A stretch of 64,000 nt of DNA from an uncultured Lachnospiraceae bacterium (GTDB lineage Bacteria; Bacillota; Clostridia; Lachnospirales; Lachnospiraceae). Shown here in pieces: positions 9,224 through 17,136 of this stretch; positions within the stretch are counted from its first letter, which is position 1; every line of letters begins with the position of its first letter. The DNA is taken from assembly GCA_910584915.1 (NCBI GenBank), contig CAJUDM010000004.1, forward strand, positions 124,001 to 188,000, read 5' to 3'. A program made the position numbers and the translations under genes. The notes below the pieces were generated by a model, which saw nothing but the letters and a program-made list of their open reading frames with translations, did no database searches and had not been told where the DNA came from.

Positions 9224-9916
9224 ATGAAAACAATATTATGTTATGGTGATTCCAATACAAACGGGTGTAATCCCCTGTGTGATATCAGGGACTGGGAAAC
9301 TGTGGGAAAGGAAAAGGTGCCGGTGCGCTATGAACGGAAAGTCAGATGGACAGGCGTTCTGCAGAAGATACTTGGCGACGACTACTATGTGATAGAAGAA
9401 GGGCTTCCGGGAAGGACTTTTGTATATGACGACGCGGTGCTTCCCTACAGGAGCGGCAAGGATTATATCAGGCCCTGTATGATGTCGCATGCGCCGATCG
9501 ATCTGCTTGTCGTCATGCTCGGGACAAATGATGCGAAGGCATTGTTTGGATCAAATGAGTATTCCTTCGCGGTGGGAATGGAAGAATTTTTGAAGATCGT
9601 GAAGGATCCCTCTCTGTGGGAGCCGGATCAGGAGATCAAAATACTGCTGATCGCGCCCCCTCCGATCGGAGACGCGATAGAGACTTCTCCCTACTACGGG
9701 ATGTTCGATGAGGGGAGTGTGGCATTGTCCAAAAAGTTTGCGGAATTATACCGAAAAATCGCGATGGTACAGGGATGCTATTATTTAAATGCCGGCGATT
9801 ACGCACAGCCGGATCCGGGGGATTCGATTCATTTCTCGGTGGAAGACCATAGAAAGCTGGCGGAGGGAATCGCGGTGAAGATCAAAGAGATACTGGAAGA
9901 AAAGAAAGAGCGGTAA
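9224..9916 (+). CDS. SGNH/GDSL-family hydrolase
   Basis: A 230-residue cytoplasmic enzyme with all four SGNH blocks: GDSNTNG near the N terminus (catalytic Ser), the Gly of GLPGRT, GTND (Asn) and DSIHFS (Asp and His) near the C terminus. Its size matches arylesterase/acetyl-esterase members. No signal peptide is seen, so it would act after uptake. It lies 15 bases after the permease and ends 2 bases before the amidohydrolase gene, in one operon. A plausible role is removing an acyl group from the imported sugar; this is inference. Confidence 0.85.
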   Translation: MKTILCYGDSNTNGCNPLCDIRDWETVGKEKVPVRYERKVRWTGVLQKILGDDYYVIEEGLPGRTFVYDDAVLPYRSGKDYIRPCMMSHAPIDLLVVMLGTNDAKALFGSNEYSFAVGMEEFLKIVKDPSLWEPDQEIKILLIAPPPIGDAIETSPYYGMFDEGSVALSKKFAELYRKIAMVQGCYYLNAGDYAQPDPGDSIHFSVEDHRKLAEGIAVKIKEILEEKKER

Positions 9917-9918
9917 TT

Positions 9919-11187
9919 ATGATTCGGGATATTTATGATTATGTGAAAAGACTGAGTATTATCGACACACATGAACACCTTCCTTTCTTTGAAAAACAGA
10001 GGCAGAGGAACGATGTGATCGCTGAATTTCTGACGCATTATCTCAGCAGCGACCTTGTGAGCGCAGGATTGCCCGGGGGAGATCTCTCTAAAGCGAGGGG
10101 AAACGGATTGAGTGTGGAAGAGAAATGGGAACTGATCGGAGATTACTGGGAGGCATGCAGATATACCGGATATGCCCGTGCGCTGGAAGTGGCGGCTCGA
10201 GATATATACGGAGTAGAGCATATCTGTAAAGATACGATAACCGCATTGAATGATGCTTATCAGAAAAGTTTCCATGAAGATCATTATCATAAAATATTGA
10301 AGGAATATTCCAATATACAGATATCCATTGTGGACAGTCGTGACACGTGGAGCGATATGAAACATGACAAAAAGTATTTTATGCTGGCAAACCGCATTAA
10401 TTCGTTGATCCGCCCGACTGGCGGCGGTGATCTCGAGGCATTGGAGGAGCTGACAGGAGTAACGATCAGCCGGTTTGAGGATTATCTGTCAGCCTGTGAG
10501 AAACGGATTGGTCAGTTTTTTGAATGCAGCCGTATCCTGAAACTCAGCACAGCCTACAACAGCTCACTGCATTTTCCGCGCGTGACGCGCCAGGAGGCGG
10601 AGGAGGGGTTTCACAAACTGTTCCATTCGGGCTACTACATTGACCGGAGGGAGCGGATGTTCTGCTGTGATCCTGCATTTACAAGTTATATCCTGCGTTT
10701 TATTCTGGGGCTGGCGCAGGAGAAGGGAATGGTAGTACAGATACATACGGGGCTTCAGGAGGGCAACGGAAATCTGCTTGCGAACAGCGATCCCTCCAAT
10801 CTGAATGAACTGTTTCTGGATTTTCCGGGAGTAACATTCGACATCTTTCATATGGGGTATCCTTTTCAGGGGCATCTGGGGGCACTGTGTAAAATGTTTC
10901 CCAATGTTTTTGCCGATATGTGCTGGGCGCATATCATATCGCCTGTAGCAGCGAGACGGACACTGAGCGAGTGGCTGGAACTATTTCCGTATACAAAGAT
11001 CTGCGGTTTCGGCGGTGATTATGAGCCGGTTGACGGAGTATATGGACACCAGTATATAGCCAGATGTAATATTGCGGAAGTGTTGTCGGATAAAGTGGAG
11101 GCAGGGCTTTTTGATGATGAGGCTGCCTGCAGGATCGCGAGAGCGCTGTTATATGATAACCCGAAAAAGATATTCGGGTTGGAATAG
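9919..11187 (+). CDS. amidohydrolase-fold protein (uronate isomerase-like)
   Basis: A 422-residue TIM-barrel protein. The metal-binding HxH occurs at IIDTHEHLPF (near residue 14). Further barrel ligands are likely the His of VVQIHTGLQ, the His of FDIFHMGYPF and the Asp of CGFGGDYE. The overall plan and length recall uronate isomerase and amidohydrolase-2 relatives rather than a classic amidohydrolase. Last gene of the importer operon, followed by a terminator. The reaction is not certain: isomerisation of a hexuronate or hydrolysis or decarboxylation of a cyclic substrate both fit the fold. Confidence 0.75.
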   Translation: MIRDIYDYVKRLSIIDTHEHLPFFEKQRQRNDVIAEFLTHYLSSDLVSAGLPGGDLSKARGNGLSVEEKWELIGDYWEACRYTGYARALEVAARDIYGVEHICKDTITALNDAYQKSFHEDHYHKILKEYSNIQISIVDSRDTWSDMKHDKKYFMLANRINSLIRPTGGGDLEALEELTGVTISRFEDYLSACEKRIGQFFECSRILKLSTAYNSSLHFPRVTRQEAEEGFHKLFHSGYYIDRRERMFCCDPAFTSYILRFILGLAQEKGMVVQIHTGLQEGNGNLLANSDPSNLNELFLDFPGVTFDIFHMGYPFQGHLGALCKMFPNVFADMCWAHIISPVAARRTLSEWLELFPYTKICGFGGDYEPVDGVYGHQYIARCNIAEVLSDKVEAGLFDDEAACRIARALLYDNPKKIFGLE

Positions 11188-11229
11188 ATTATTTTATTGA
11201 AAATAGATGCGGCGATACAAAAGAGCAAA

Positions 11230-11268
11230 CGGGGCTTTCAGCTTGTCTGAAGCCCCGCCTTTATTTTC
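11230..11268 (+). terminator. terminator of the first importer operon
   Basis: CGGGGCTTTCAG (11230-11241) pairs with CTGAAGCCCCG (11247-11257) with one bulged T and a 5-nt loop, followed by a T-rich stretch. It also lies beyond the 3' end of the converging sigma-factor gene and may serve both. Confidence 0.75.
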
Positions 11269-11296
11269 TGCTCCTATCCGATGCAGCAGACAGGTA

Positions 11297-11755
11297 TCAG
11301 GGCTTCAGTTCTGCTATTTGGTCATTACTGAATTCGTTTATGTATTTAAGTTCCAGTACTGATTTGTAGATATCGTTCAATTCACTGACTGCCTGAGCAA
11401 TGCTGCTGATATCTTCGTTGCGAATTATTTCGTTTAGAACTTCGTCGGATTCCGGATGTAAAGACAGATTGGCATCAAGCGGAGTCTCCGATATTTTATT
11501 GTGGTCCCTCAAATAATTTTTACAGTAGTTTCTTGTGGCGGTAATAATATAATTTTGTGCCTGTACGGGATGATCCAGATCTATTTTATCAAGATGTCCG
11601 GCGATCCGGATAAAGATGTTCTGAGAGATATCTTCGATGAGATATTCATCGCTTATGTATCTTTTGATCGTATAGTAAACGGTTTTTCCGTAAGCGTTGT
11701 ATATTTTTAAAAACTTATTTGACTCTTCCGGGGTATCGAAAATGAGCAGCAGCAT
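11297..11755 (-). CDS. truncated ECF-type sigma factor
   Basis: A 152-residue protein. Residues about 12-75 match sigma region 2 (YNAYGKTVYYTIKRYISDEYL, then EDISQNIFIRI). Residues about 115-150 begin region 4 (ELNDIYKSVLELKYINEFS, then NDQIAEL) but stop at ELKP, just where the recognition helix should start. Without that helix it could not read a -35 box in the usual way, so it is either a decaying gene or a protein that binds core polymerase without promoter choice. Good AGGAG site before the ATG at 11755. It follows the XRE gene by 18 bp, so the two are probably co-transcribed. Confidence 0.7.
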   Translation of the reverse strand: MLLLIFDTPEESNKFLKIYNAYGKTVYYTIKRYISDEYLIEDISQNIFIRIAGHLDKIDLDHPVQAQNYIITATRNYCKNYLRDHNKISETPLDANLSLHPESDEVLNEIIRNEDISSIAQAVSELNDIYKSVLELKYINEFSNDQIAELKP

Positions 11756-11773
11756 ATGGCAGACTCCTGAAAT

Positions 11774-12109
11774 TTATTCCTGGGGATAGATTTCCAGAGA
11801 AATCATGTATTCCATGATGTTTAGAATTTTTTCCTGTTCCTCGGGAGGAAGAAGTTTCAAATGTTTCTCAATATGATTTAAACGTGCAGTATTATAAGAG
11901 GACAGTTCCCCTCCGAGAAGGATGTCGGTTGAGATTTCCAGTGCATTTGCCAGTTTTATCAGAGTGTCCAGACTGGGATTTTTTTCTCCGCGCTCCATAA
12001 AGGAAATAAAAATAGCACTGCACCCGATTGCTTCCGCCAATGATTCCTGGCTGTATCCGAGCAGTTCCCTGTATTTCTGCATCCGCCTGCCAAATGATTT
12101 TTTATCCAT
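11774..12109 (-). CDS. XRE-family helix-turn-helix regulator
   Basis: A 111-residue protein with an N-terminal XRE/Cro domain: FGRRMQKYRELLGYSQESLA, then EAIGCSAIFISFMERGEKNP and LDTLIKLANALEISTDILLGG. This is followed by a short helical tail (LKLLPPEEQEKILNIMEYM) of the type seen in many Clostridial regulators. It is transcribed leftwards ahead of the truncated sigma factor. The palindrome at 12136-12154 in its leader is a likely autoregulatory site. Confidence 0.88.
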   Translation of the reverse strand: MDKKSFGRRMQKYRELLGYSQESLAEAIGCSAIFISFMERGEKNPSLDTLIKLANALEISTDILLGGELSSYNTARLNHIEKHLKLLPPEEQEKILNIMEYMISLEIYPQE

Positions 12110-12135
12110 GAACTGACCTCTTGCAAGTTAAAGAA

Positions 12136-12154
12136 ATAATACTTTAAGTATTAT
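12136..12154. promoter_or_regulatory. palindromic operator candidate of the XRE gene
   Basis: ATAATACTT and AAGTATTAT flank a single central T, giving a perfect 9-bp half-site palindrome 27 bases before the XRE start codon. Its position between a possible TATACT -10 box (minus strand, near 12162) and the ribosome binding site fits repression by the XRE protein itself. Confidence 0.5.
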
Positions 12155-12322
12155 CTACAAAGTATATAAAATAAGTCAGAATTTTGACACTAACTGCAAG
12201 TAATAGATATGATACCAAAAGAATAAAAATGAAAAATATATAAAATGTTTTGTAGAAAAAACAGGATAAATGGTGTTTATAAAATTAGTACAAAATAAAC
12301 TGTGTAACTATTAACCATATAG

Positions 12323-12359
12323 ACAGGGATAAGGAAATGTTATTTTTTAATATCCCTGT
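12323..12359 (+). repeat. inverted repeat before the toxin fragment
   Basis: ACAGGGATA (12323-12331) pairs perfectly with TATCCCTGT (12351-12359) across a 19-nt AT-rich loop. The rest of 12110-12379 is AT-rich and shows no convincing gene. The hairpin could mark the edge of the inserted toxin/immunity cassette or end transcription entering it. Confidence 0.4.
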
Positions 12360-12379
12360 ACCTATACCAATGAGAAAAA

Positions 12380-12740
12380 ATGTATGAGATAGGAGGTTCT
12401 TTTGAGGGTGGTAAAAAAACTGTTGTTGTAAATGGAAAAACTGTTACAATGGATAATAATACATTTGATCCTTATTTTGTAGACAAACAAGGTCGAACTA
12501 ACATTCAAAGAATGGAGCAAAAACTGGCTTCAATTGGAATAGATGAAAAGTCAGTTAATATACATCACCTTGATCAAACAAATAATGAACCAGTGATAGA
12601 AATAACGGCTACAGAACATCAACAAAATTATAGCAAATTACATACTAATACAGGACAATCTCCTTCCCAAATTAAATAGAAGCGAGTTTAACAAGTGGAA
12701 AGGAGAATACTGGGTATGGCGAAGTAAAAATTTAAATTAG
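12380..12740 (+). pseudogene. orphan LHH-type nuclease toxin domain, frameshifted
   Basis: The open frame 12380-12679 (99 residues) resembles the C-terminal nuclease domain of polymorphic toxins of the LHH/HNH-endonuclease class: TNIQRMEQKLASIGIDEKSV, then NIHHLDQ with the paired His, and EITATEHQQNYSKLHTN. It stops early after SPSQIK. Removing one A from the AAA run at 12674-12676 restores the frame and yields INRSEFNKWKGEYWVWRSK, the expected end of this domain, ending at 12740. So a single-base insertion has broken the toxin end. A stop lies nine bases before the ATG and no ribosome binding site is evident, so the long N-terminal delivery part is absent. The SUKH immunity gene follows directly; both are markedly AT-rich. 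Confidence 0.72.
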
Positions 12741-12751
12741 TGGAGGTAACT

Positions 12752-13222
12752 ATGAGTTATACAAATTTTATTAAAGCAATGGAATTAGCATCAAAATGTA
12801 GATTTTATACAACAGCAGGTGGAAAAACAGAAGAAGAAATTAAAATGTCAGAAAAAATGCTGGGTATATGTTTTTCAAATCAATGTAGAGAATTTTATGA
12901 AAAGTATGGTTATTTATCTTTTTTGGGTACTGAAATATATGGAATTGATCCAAAGGATGATTCTGAAATATTAGAAGGTAATTCAGTTGCATATGCACTA
13001 AATGACAGAAAGGAATATAATTTACCTAAGGAATGGGTACCTATCTATAATTTTGATGACGGAAATATAGCCTATTTAGATTATTCCTCTTTGAATGTCG
13101 AAAAGGAACCTGGCGTTATAATGGCATTTTACAATGGAGAGAAATATGAAATTGCCGAAACATTGGCAGAGGACTTTGGAGATTTCATTTTACAGTTAGT
13201 GCAAGAACAGATAGAGGATTAA
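12752..13222 (+). CDS. SMI1/KNR4 (SUKH) family immunity protein
   Basis: A 156-residue acidic protein with the SUKH layout. There is an N-terminal helix, then ISEKMLG-like sequence (KMSEKMLGICFSNQCREFYE, followed by KYGYLSF), the strand IYGIDP, and the late WVPIYNFDDGNIAYLD segment typical of the family. SUKH proteins neutralise nuclease toxins. The ATG at 12752 follows TGGAGG (12741-12746), and the reconstructed toxin stop (12738-12740) directly abuts this site. The gene is intact while its partner toxin is frameshifted, as expected for a retained orphan immunity gene. Low GC relative to its neighbours suggests transfer. Confidence 0.8.
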   Translation: MSYTNFIKAMELASKCRFYTTAGGKTEEEIKMSEKMLGICFSNQCREFYEKYGYLSFLGTEIYGIDPKDDSEILEGNSVAYALNDRKEYNLPKEWVPIYNFDDGNIAYLDYSSLNVEKEPGVIMAFYNGEKYEIAETLAEDFGDFILQLVQEQIED

Positions 13223-13274
13223 AAAATGCCGACAGTATGAAGACAATATACATACTTTTAGTGTAAGAAATATT

Positions 13275-13318
13275 AAAATCAGGTAAAAATTCTATTCTGT
13301 GTTTTTACCTGATTTTTC
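13275..13318 (+). terminator. terminator of the immunity gene
   Basis: A perfect 15-bp stem (13275-13289 with 13302-13316) with a 12-nt loop ends in TTTTT at 13313-13317. Being A-rich on the left arm and T-rich on the right, it can work in both directions. The rest of 13319-13551 shows no convincing gene. Confidence 0.85.
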
Positions 13319-13551
13319 ATACTTTAATAAAGCTGTAGCAGTATAACAGCCTGTTGTTTATAGAGCTTTCAGTGGAAACGGGACAGGTTAATGAAAAAGT
13401 ATATGAATTTCTCATCTAAGGGAACTGAGGACAGCACAGATAAAAAAGCAAACAAGGCGAATAAAGGAACCCACAAAATACGGTTACGACAGCTTAAACC
13501 ACATGACAAGCAGCAATATTGCCGGGGCAACCGTACAGCGGCTCGCCCTCT

Positions 13552-14013
13552 TCACATCCCAAACTCAGCGCACAGCTTATCAAAACGTGCCTGTTCTTTT
13601 TCTTTGACAGGTTTCGACAAATCGCTCATACAGTGGTGAATGACATCCGCATCTTTCAAAACTTCATCCGTTGGGCTGTTCGTCACAAGTTTATCATCGT
13701 GATGGTATATCGCGGAGCAGATGATATCCGTCTCAGTCTCGTCTGTCAGTTTCAGCTCTCTGAGAATATTCCCTGCGAGCTCCGCACCCCTGTGCGCGTG
13801 GTCATCATAGGATCCGGCCTTATAGGCATACAGATCATGGAGCATTGCTGCCATTGAGAGAAGCTCCGGATCAAGCCCCCGTTTCCTCGCGATCATTGTC
13901 GCCGCAAGAGATACGCCGTAAAGATGCGCGATCGCGCTGTTTCGTTTTTCGGCATCCTCCATCATATTTAATTCAAGATTTACATAGTTCCGCAGTTCCT
14001 TTAATCTGCCCAT
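13552..14013 (-). CDS. HD-domain phosphohydrolase
   Basis: A 153-residue protein of the HD superfamily. Metal ligands fit the pattern H...HD...D: HLYGVSLAATMIA near residue 30, MAAMLHDLYAYKAG (HD pair at about 59-60), then DDHAHRGAELA, IYHHDD and a final Asp in VLKDADVIHHCMS. Size and motif order match stand-alone HD hydrolases that act on nucleotides or phosphorylated metabolites. A GGAGG site precedes the ATG. Its upstream neighbour in the same direction is a decayed AAA gene. Confidence 0.82.
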   Translation of the reverse strand: MGRLKELRNYVNLELNMMEDAEKRNSAIAHLYGVSLAATMIARKRGLDPELLSMAAMLHDLYAYKAGSYDDHAHRGAELAGNILRELKLTDETETDIICSAIYHHDDKLVTNSPTDEVLKDADVIHHCMSDLSKPVKEKEQARFDKLCAEFGM

Positions 14014-14067
14014 CTTACTTCCTCCGTCTTTCCGCCTGTCAGTCCGACGACTGTTCCATGTATTTCT

Positions 14068-14550
14068 CTATCCTGCAATGGTGTTTTCTTTTTCCCGCCG
14101 GGGCTTCCCTGTCATAGCTGATCCCCACCAGCAGAATATCGCTTCCATTTTGCTTGTCATGCCGCTGTTTTTAAACAGAGAACGCAGAAACTCCAGATAT
14201 TTTCTCTGCAGGCCAGGGCGGTCAGCAGCTTCCCTGATCGGCGCATCCCACTCGTCGATGATCATAATAAATTTATTTCCCAACGTTTCCGCCGCATTGG
14301 CGAGCGTTGCCGTAAATCCTTCAACTGCTTTCAACTCGGGATACTGATCCGCCAGCTCCCGCGTCACATTCCTCTGGATATATGGTATTATATCCTCCAT
14401 GGAAGTCTCTCCGATCACTCCGGTCATATCCAGATATATCACATCATATCGGTTCAGGTAATTTCGAAACTGTGCGTCATCTGCAATTTCCAGGCTGTCA
14501 AAAAGCCCGGCAAACCCGCTGTTGCCGGGGGTTAAATAATTTCCCATCAT
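14068..14550 (-). pseudogene. decayed AAA-ATPase-like gene (PF09820 type)
   Basis: The 160-residue frame keeps pieces of the abundant Clostridial/Bacteroides AAA-like family whose full members exceed 500 residues. The N terminus MGNYLTPGNSGFA is the normal start, but it runs straight into GLFDSLEIADDAQFRNYL, so the P-loop region expected between them is missing. The Walker B-like stretch NKFIMIIDEWDAPIREA is intact. After LRSLFKNSG the sequence departs from the family (MTSKMEAIFCWW) and ends. Both an internal in-frame deletion and a C-terminal loss are therefore inferred, and no ATPase activity is expected. Confidence 0.7.
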
Positions 14551-14662
14551 TCCTCCTTAAGATTCCAGCCCCTGTCAACACTTCCCTGCATTCATTATAC
14601 CCTCACCGCCGCTGCTTCACAATCATAACTTTCAGAATCATACCGAATTAAAATCATACCGA

Positions 14663-14692
14663 TTGCAGCCTGCCAAAATGTCAGGCTATACT
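14663..14692 (+). promoter_or_regulatory. possible hflK promoter
   Basis: TTGCAG (14663-14668) and TATACT (14687-14692) are 18 bp apart. The spacer contains the inverted pair GCCTG/CAGGC. A second A/T-rich TATAAT occurs near 14711 without a good -35 box. The match is moderate. Confidence 0.35.
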
Positions 14693-14795
14693 CTGCAGGC
14701 GAGACGGTGTATAATGAAAAAGGACAGGCTGAGAGAGTACCAGACTAAGTTCAGCCGGCAGGCGGACAGCGGCAAAAAGAAACGGAGGAAATACT

Positions 14796-15896
14796 ATGTT
14801 TAGAAGAAATGGACAGATAAACAGCGGGCCTGACAGAAGGGAAAGCTTAAAGAGAGGATTCGGCGTTGTGAGGATCGTGCTTTTGTTGATCGTTCTCTTA
14901 TTTCTTGTCAGCGGCTCTTTCTATTCGATTCAGGAGGAGGAACAGGCGGTGGTCTGCACATTTGGCTCACCGAGGGCGGTGACAACGCCGGGGCTGCACT
15001 TTAAGATCCCGTTTATTCAGACTGTGACGAAGGTGAATACCACGATCCAGGGATTTTCCATCGGTTATCGTGACGGCGAGGACGGGATGGACGAACAGGA
15101 TGCGCTGATGATCACCTCCGACTATAATTTTATCTATGTGGATTTCTATGCGGAGTACAGGGTGACCGATCCAGTGAAGGCAATCTATGCCTCCCAGGAT
15201 CCGGAGCTGGTGCTCCGCAATATCGCACAGAACTGTATCAGGACGACCATCGGCTCCTACAGCGTGGACAGTGTGCTGACGACCGGAAAGAATGAGATCC
15301 AGTCCAACATCAAGCAGATGATACTGGACAAGCTGGAGGATTACGATATCGGCATTGCCCTTGTGAACATCACGATCCAGGACGCAACGCCGCCCACGGC
15401 GGAGGTGGAGAATGCCTTCAAGGAGGTGGAGACGGCGAAGCAGGGTAAAGAGACAGCTTTGAACAACGCCAATAAATACCGAAACGAGCAGATACCAAAT
15501 GCAGAGGCGGAATCGGACAGGATCCTGCAGGAGGCGGAGGCCGAGAAGCAGGAGAGGATCAACGAGGCGAACGGCCAGGCGGCGCGGTTTAATTCCATGT
15601 ATCAGGAGTATATCAAGTTCCCGGATGTGACAAAAAAGCGCATGTTTTATGAGGCGATGGAGGATGTCCTCCCGGATATCAAGCTGATCATTCAGGGAAA
15701 GGACGGCAGCGTAAACACGATGCTCCCGCTTGAAAGTTTTGTGACGGAGGGCAGCAGTACGGGCAGTATCTCCGGTACGTCGGAAGCTGCATCCGGCGGT
15801 GCTGGCGGAAGAGACAGACAGACAGGAAACAGTACGGGTGCTGCGGAAAGGAATGATGCGCAGACGGACGATGAAACAGCAGGGGAGGAGGAATGA
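14796..15896 (+). CDS. hflK: HflK, SPFH-domain membrane protein
   Basis: A 366-residue protein with one N-terminal membrane helix (about residues 25-45, VRIVLLLIVLLFLVSGSFY). The SPFH/prohibitin domain follows: EEEQAVVCTFGSPRAVTTPG, LHFKIPFIQTV, and later ALVNITIQDATPPTAEVENA. A coiled-coil rich in Gln, Glu and Ala (about 215-270) comes next, then a low-complexity Ser/Gly/Glu tail. In bacteria HflK forms a large ring with HflC that encloses the FtsH protease; ftsH is present in this window at 35327. The gene overlaps hflC by four bases. Confidence 0.88.
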   Translation: MFRRNGQINSGPDRRESLKRGFGVVRIVLLLIVLLFLVSGSFYSIQEEEQAVVCTFGSPRAVTTPGLHFKIPFIQTVTKVNTTIQGFSIGYRDGEDGMDEQDALMITSDYNFIYVDFYAEYRVTDPVKAIYASQDPELVLRNIAQNCIRTTIGSYSVDSVLTTGKNEIQSNIKQMILDKLEDYDIGIALVNITIQDATPPTAEVENAFKEVETAKQGKETALNNANKYRNEQIPNAEAESDRILQEAEAEKQERINEANGQAARFNSMYQEYIKFPDVTKKRMFYEAMEDVLPDIKLIIQGKDGSVNTMLPLESFVTEGSSTGSISGTSEAASGGAGGRDRQTGNSTGAAERNDAQTDDETAGEEE

Positions 15897-16915
15897 TGAT
15901 GGAACGATATAATTCTGACGGTTCAAGAAGAGCGGAAGAGAATGCTAAGATACGCAGGTTCGGGGCGGTTCCGGTGGTTCTGATCCTGATAGCGGTTTTC
16001 TTTTTACTGCTGAGCTCGATGGTGGTAACAAAGGAGAATCAGTTTAAGCTGATCAGGCAGTTTGGGCGCGTGGAGCGGGTACAGACCCAGGCGGGTTTAA
16101 GCTTTAAGATCCCGTTTATCGAATCGGTCGATACGATCCCGAAGGAGCTGCTGATCTATGATCTGCCGGCTTCGGACGTGATCACTTCGGATAAAAAGAC
16201 GATGATCGTGGACAGCTACGTGCTCTGGCATGTGACAGATCCCTTAAGGTTTGCCCAGACGCTGAGCGGTTCGGTGAGCAATGCTGAGGGGCGTATCGAC
16301 GCGATCGTATATAATGCCACGAAAAATACGATATCCAATATGAAGCAGGACGAGGTGATCAGGAGCAGGGACGGCAAGATGACGATCACCGTGGAGGAAA
16401 CTCCCTCCGATGTAAAGAATAACGACCTTGAGATATCCGGAAAGACGGAGGAGGTGGTGGAGATCACTTCTCTCACAGAGAAGATCATGGAACAGATAAA
16501 CCGTGTGGAGGATCAGTACGGTATCGAGATCCTGGCGGTGGAAGTGAAGAAGTTAGATCTTCCGGACGATAACAAGCAGGCAGTGTACGCCCGCATGATC
16601 TCGGAGAGGGAGAATATTGCGGCGCAGTATACAGCGGAGGGAAAATCGGAGGCAAAGATGATCGAAAACACCACGGATAAAGAAGTCTCCATTATGCTCT
16701 CCGATGCACAGGCAAAGGCGGAGGCGACGATGGCGGAGGGGGAGGCGGAATATATGCGTATCCTCTCGGACGCATACTCCGATCCGGCAAAGACGGACTT
16801 CTATTCGTTTGTACGGGCGTTAGACGCTTTGAAGGAAAGTGTGAAGGGGGATAATAAGACTGTTATTTTATCGGATGATTCTCCGATCGCCCAGATATTT
16901 AACGGGCAGTATTAA
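15893..16915 (+). CDS. hflC: HflC, SPFH-domain membrane protein
   Basis: A 340-residue partner of HflK. A short cytoplasmic start precedes a single membrane helix (about 22-44) and the SPFH domain (VVTKENQFKLIRQFGRVERV, then LSFKIPFIESVDTIPK). The region TVEETPSDVKNNDLEISG is an insertion in the middle of the domain. The late ARMISERENIAAQYTAEGKS stretch is typical of HflC, and the coiled-coil end is followed by LDALKES. Three consecutive in-frame ATG codons begin at 15893 over the hflK stop; GGAGGAGG lies just ahead. Translationally coupled to hflK. Confidence 0.88.
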   Translation: MMMERYNSDGSRRAEENAKIRRFGAVPVVLILIAVFFLLLSSMVVTKENQFKLIRQFGRVERVQTQAGLSFKIPFIESVDTIPKELLIYDLPASDVITSDKKTMIVDSYVLWHVTDPLRFAQTLSGSVSNAEGRIDAIVYNATKNTISNMKQDEVIRSRDGKMTITVEETPSDVKNNDLEISGKTEEVVEITSLTEKIMEQINRVEDQYGIEILAVEVKKLDLPDDNKQAVYARMISERENIAAQYTAEGKSEAKMIENTTDKEVSIMLSDAQAKAEATMAEGEAEYMRILSDAYSDPAKTDFYSFVRALDALKESVKGDNKTVILSDDSPIAQIFNGQY

Positions 16916-16926
16916 AATCATTGAGC

Positions 16927-17038
16927 ACTAGCATTATTTTGTTATCAGCACATTTTTGATGACAAAATAATCCAGACTTGTGCATATTGACAGGAAAAGT
17001 CCATAAAAAAGTGAAGAAACTGACAAGTTAATGCTAGT
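16927..17038. promoter_or_regulatory. paired inverted repeats between hflC and the ChvE-type gene
   Basis: A 14-bp stem (16933-16946 with 16958-16971, one wobble) lies just after hflC and could end its transcript, though no T tract follows. Around it, ACTAGCATTA (16927-16936) and TAATGCTAGT (17029-17038) are a perfect 10-bp inverted pair 92 bp apart. A TTGACA occurs at 16987-16992 between them. Such spacing suits a looping operator for the highly expressed binding-protein gene, but this is inference. Confidence 0.45.
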
Positions 17039-17136
17039 AAAGTTGTGTTAGAGTATAAGCGTGAAAGATGTTTTTTCAATGTGAAGGTTCACATGGGGAA
17101 GCATTTCACAGAAAAAAAGAAAGGGAGGATATATCA

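Noticed and set aside
13391..13639. 82-residue open frame on the plus strand
   Set aside because: Overlaps the convincing HD-domain gene on the other strand, lacks a ribosome binding site and reads like random sequence.
14967..15926. 319-residue open frame on the minus strand
   Set aside because: Antisense shadow of hflK.
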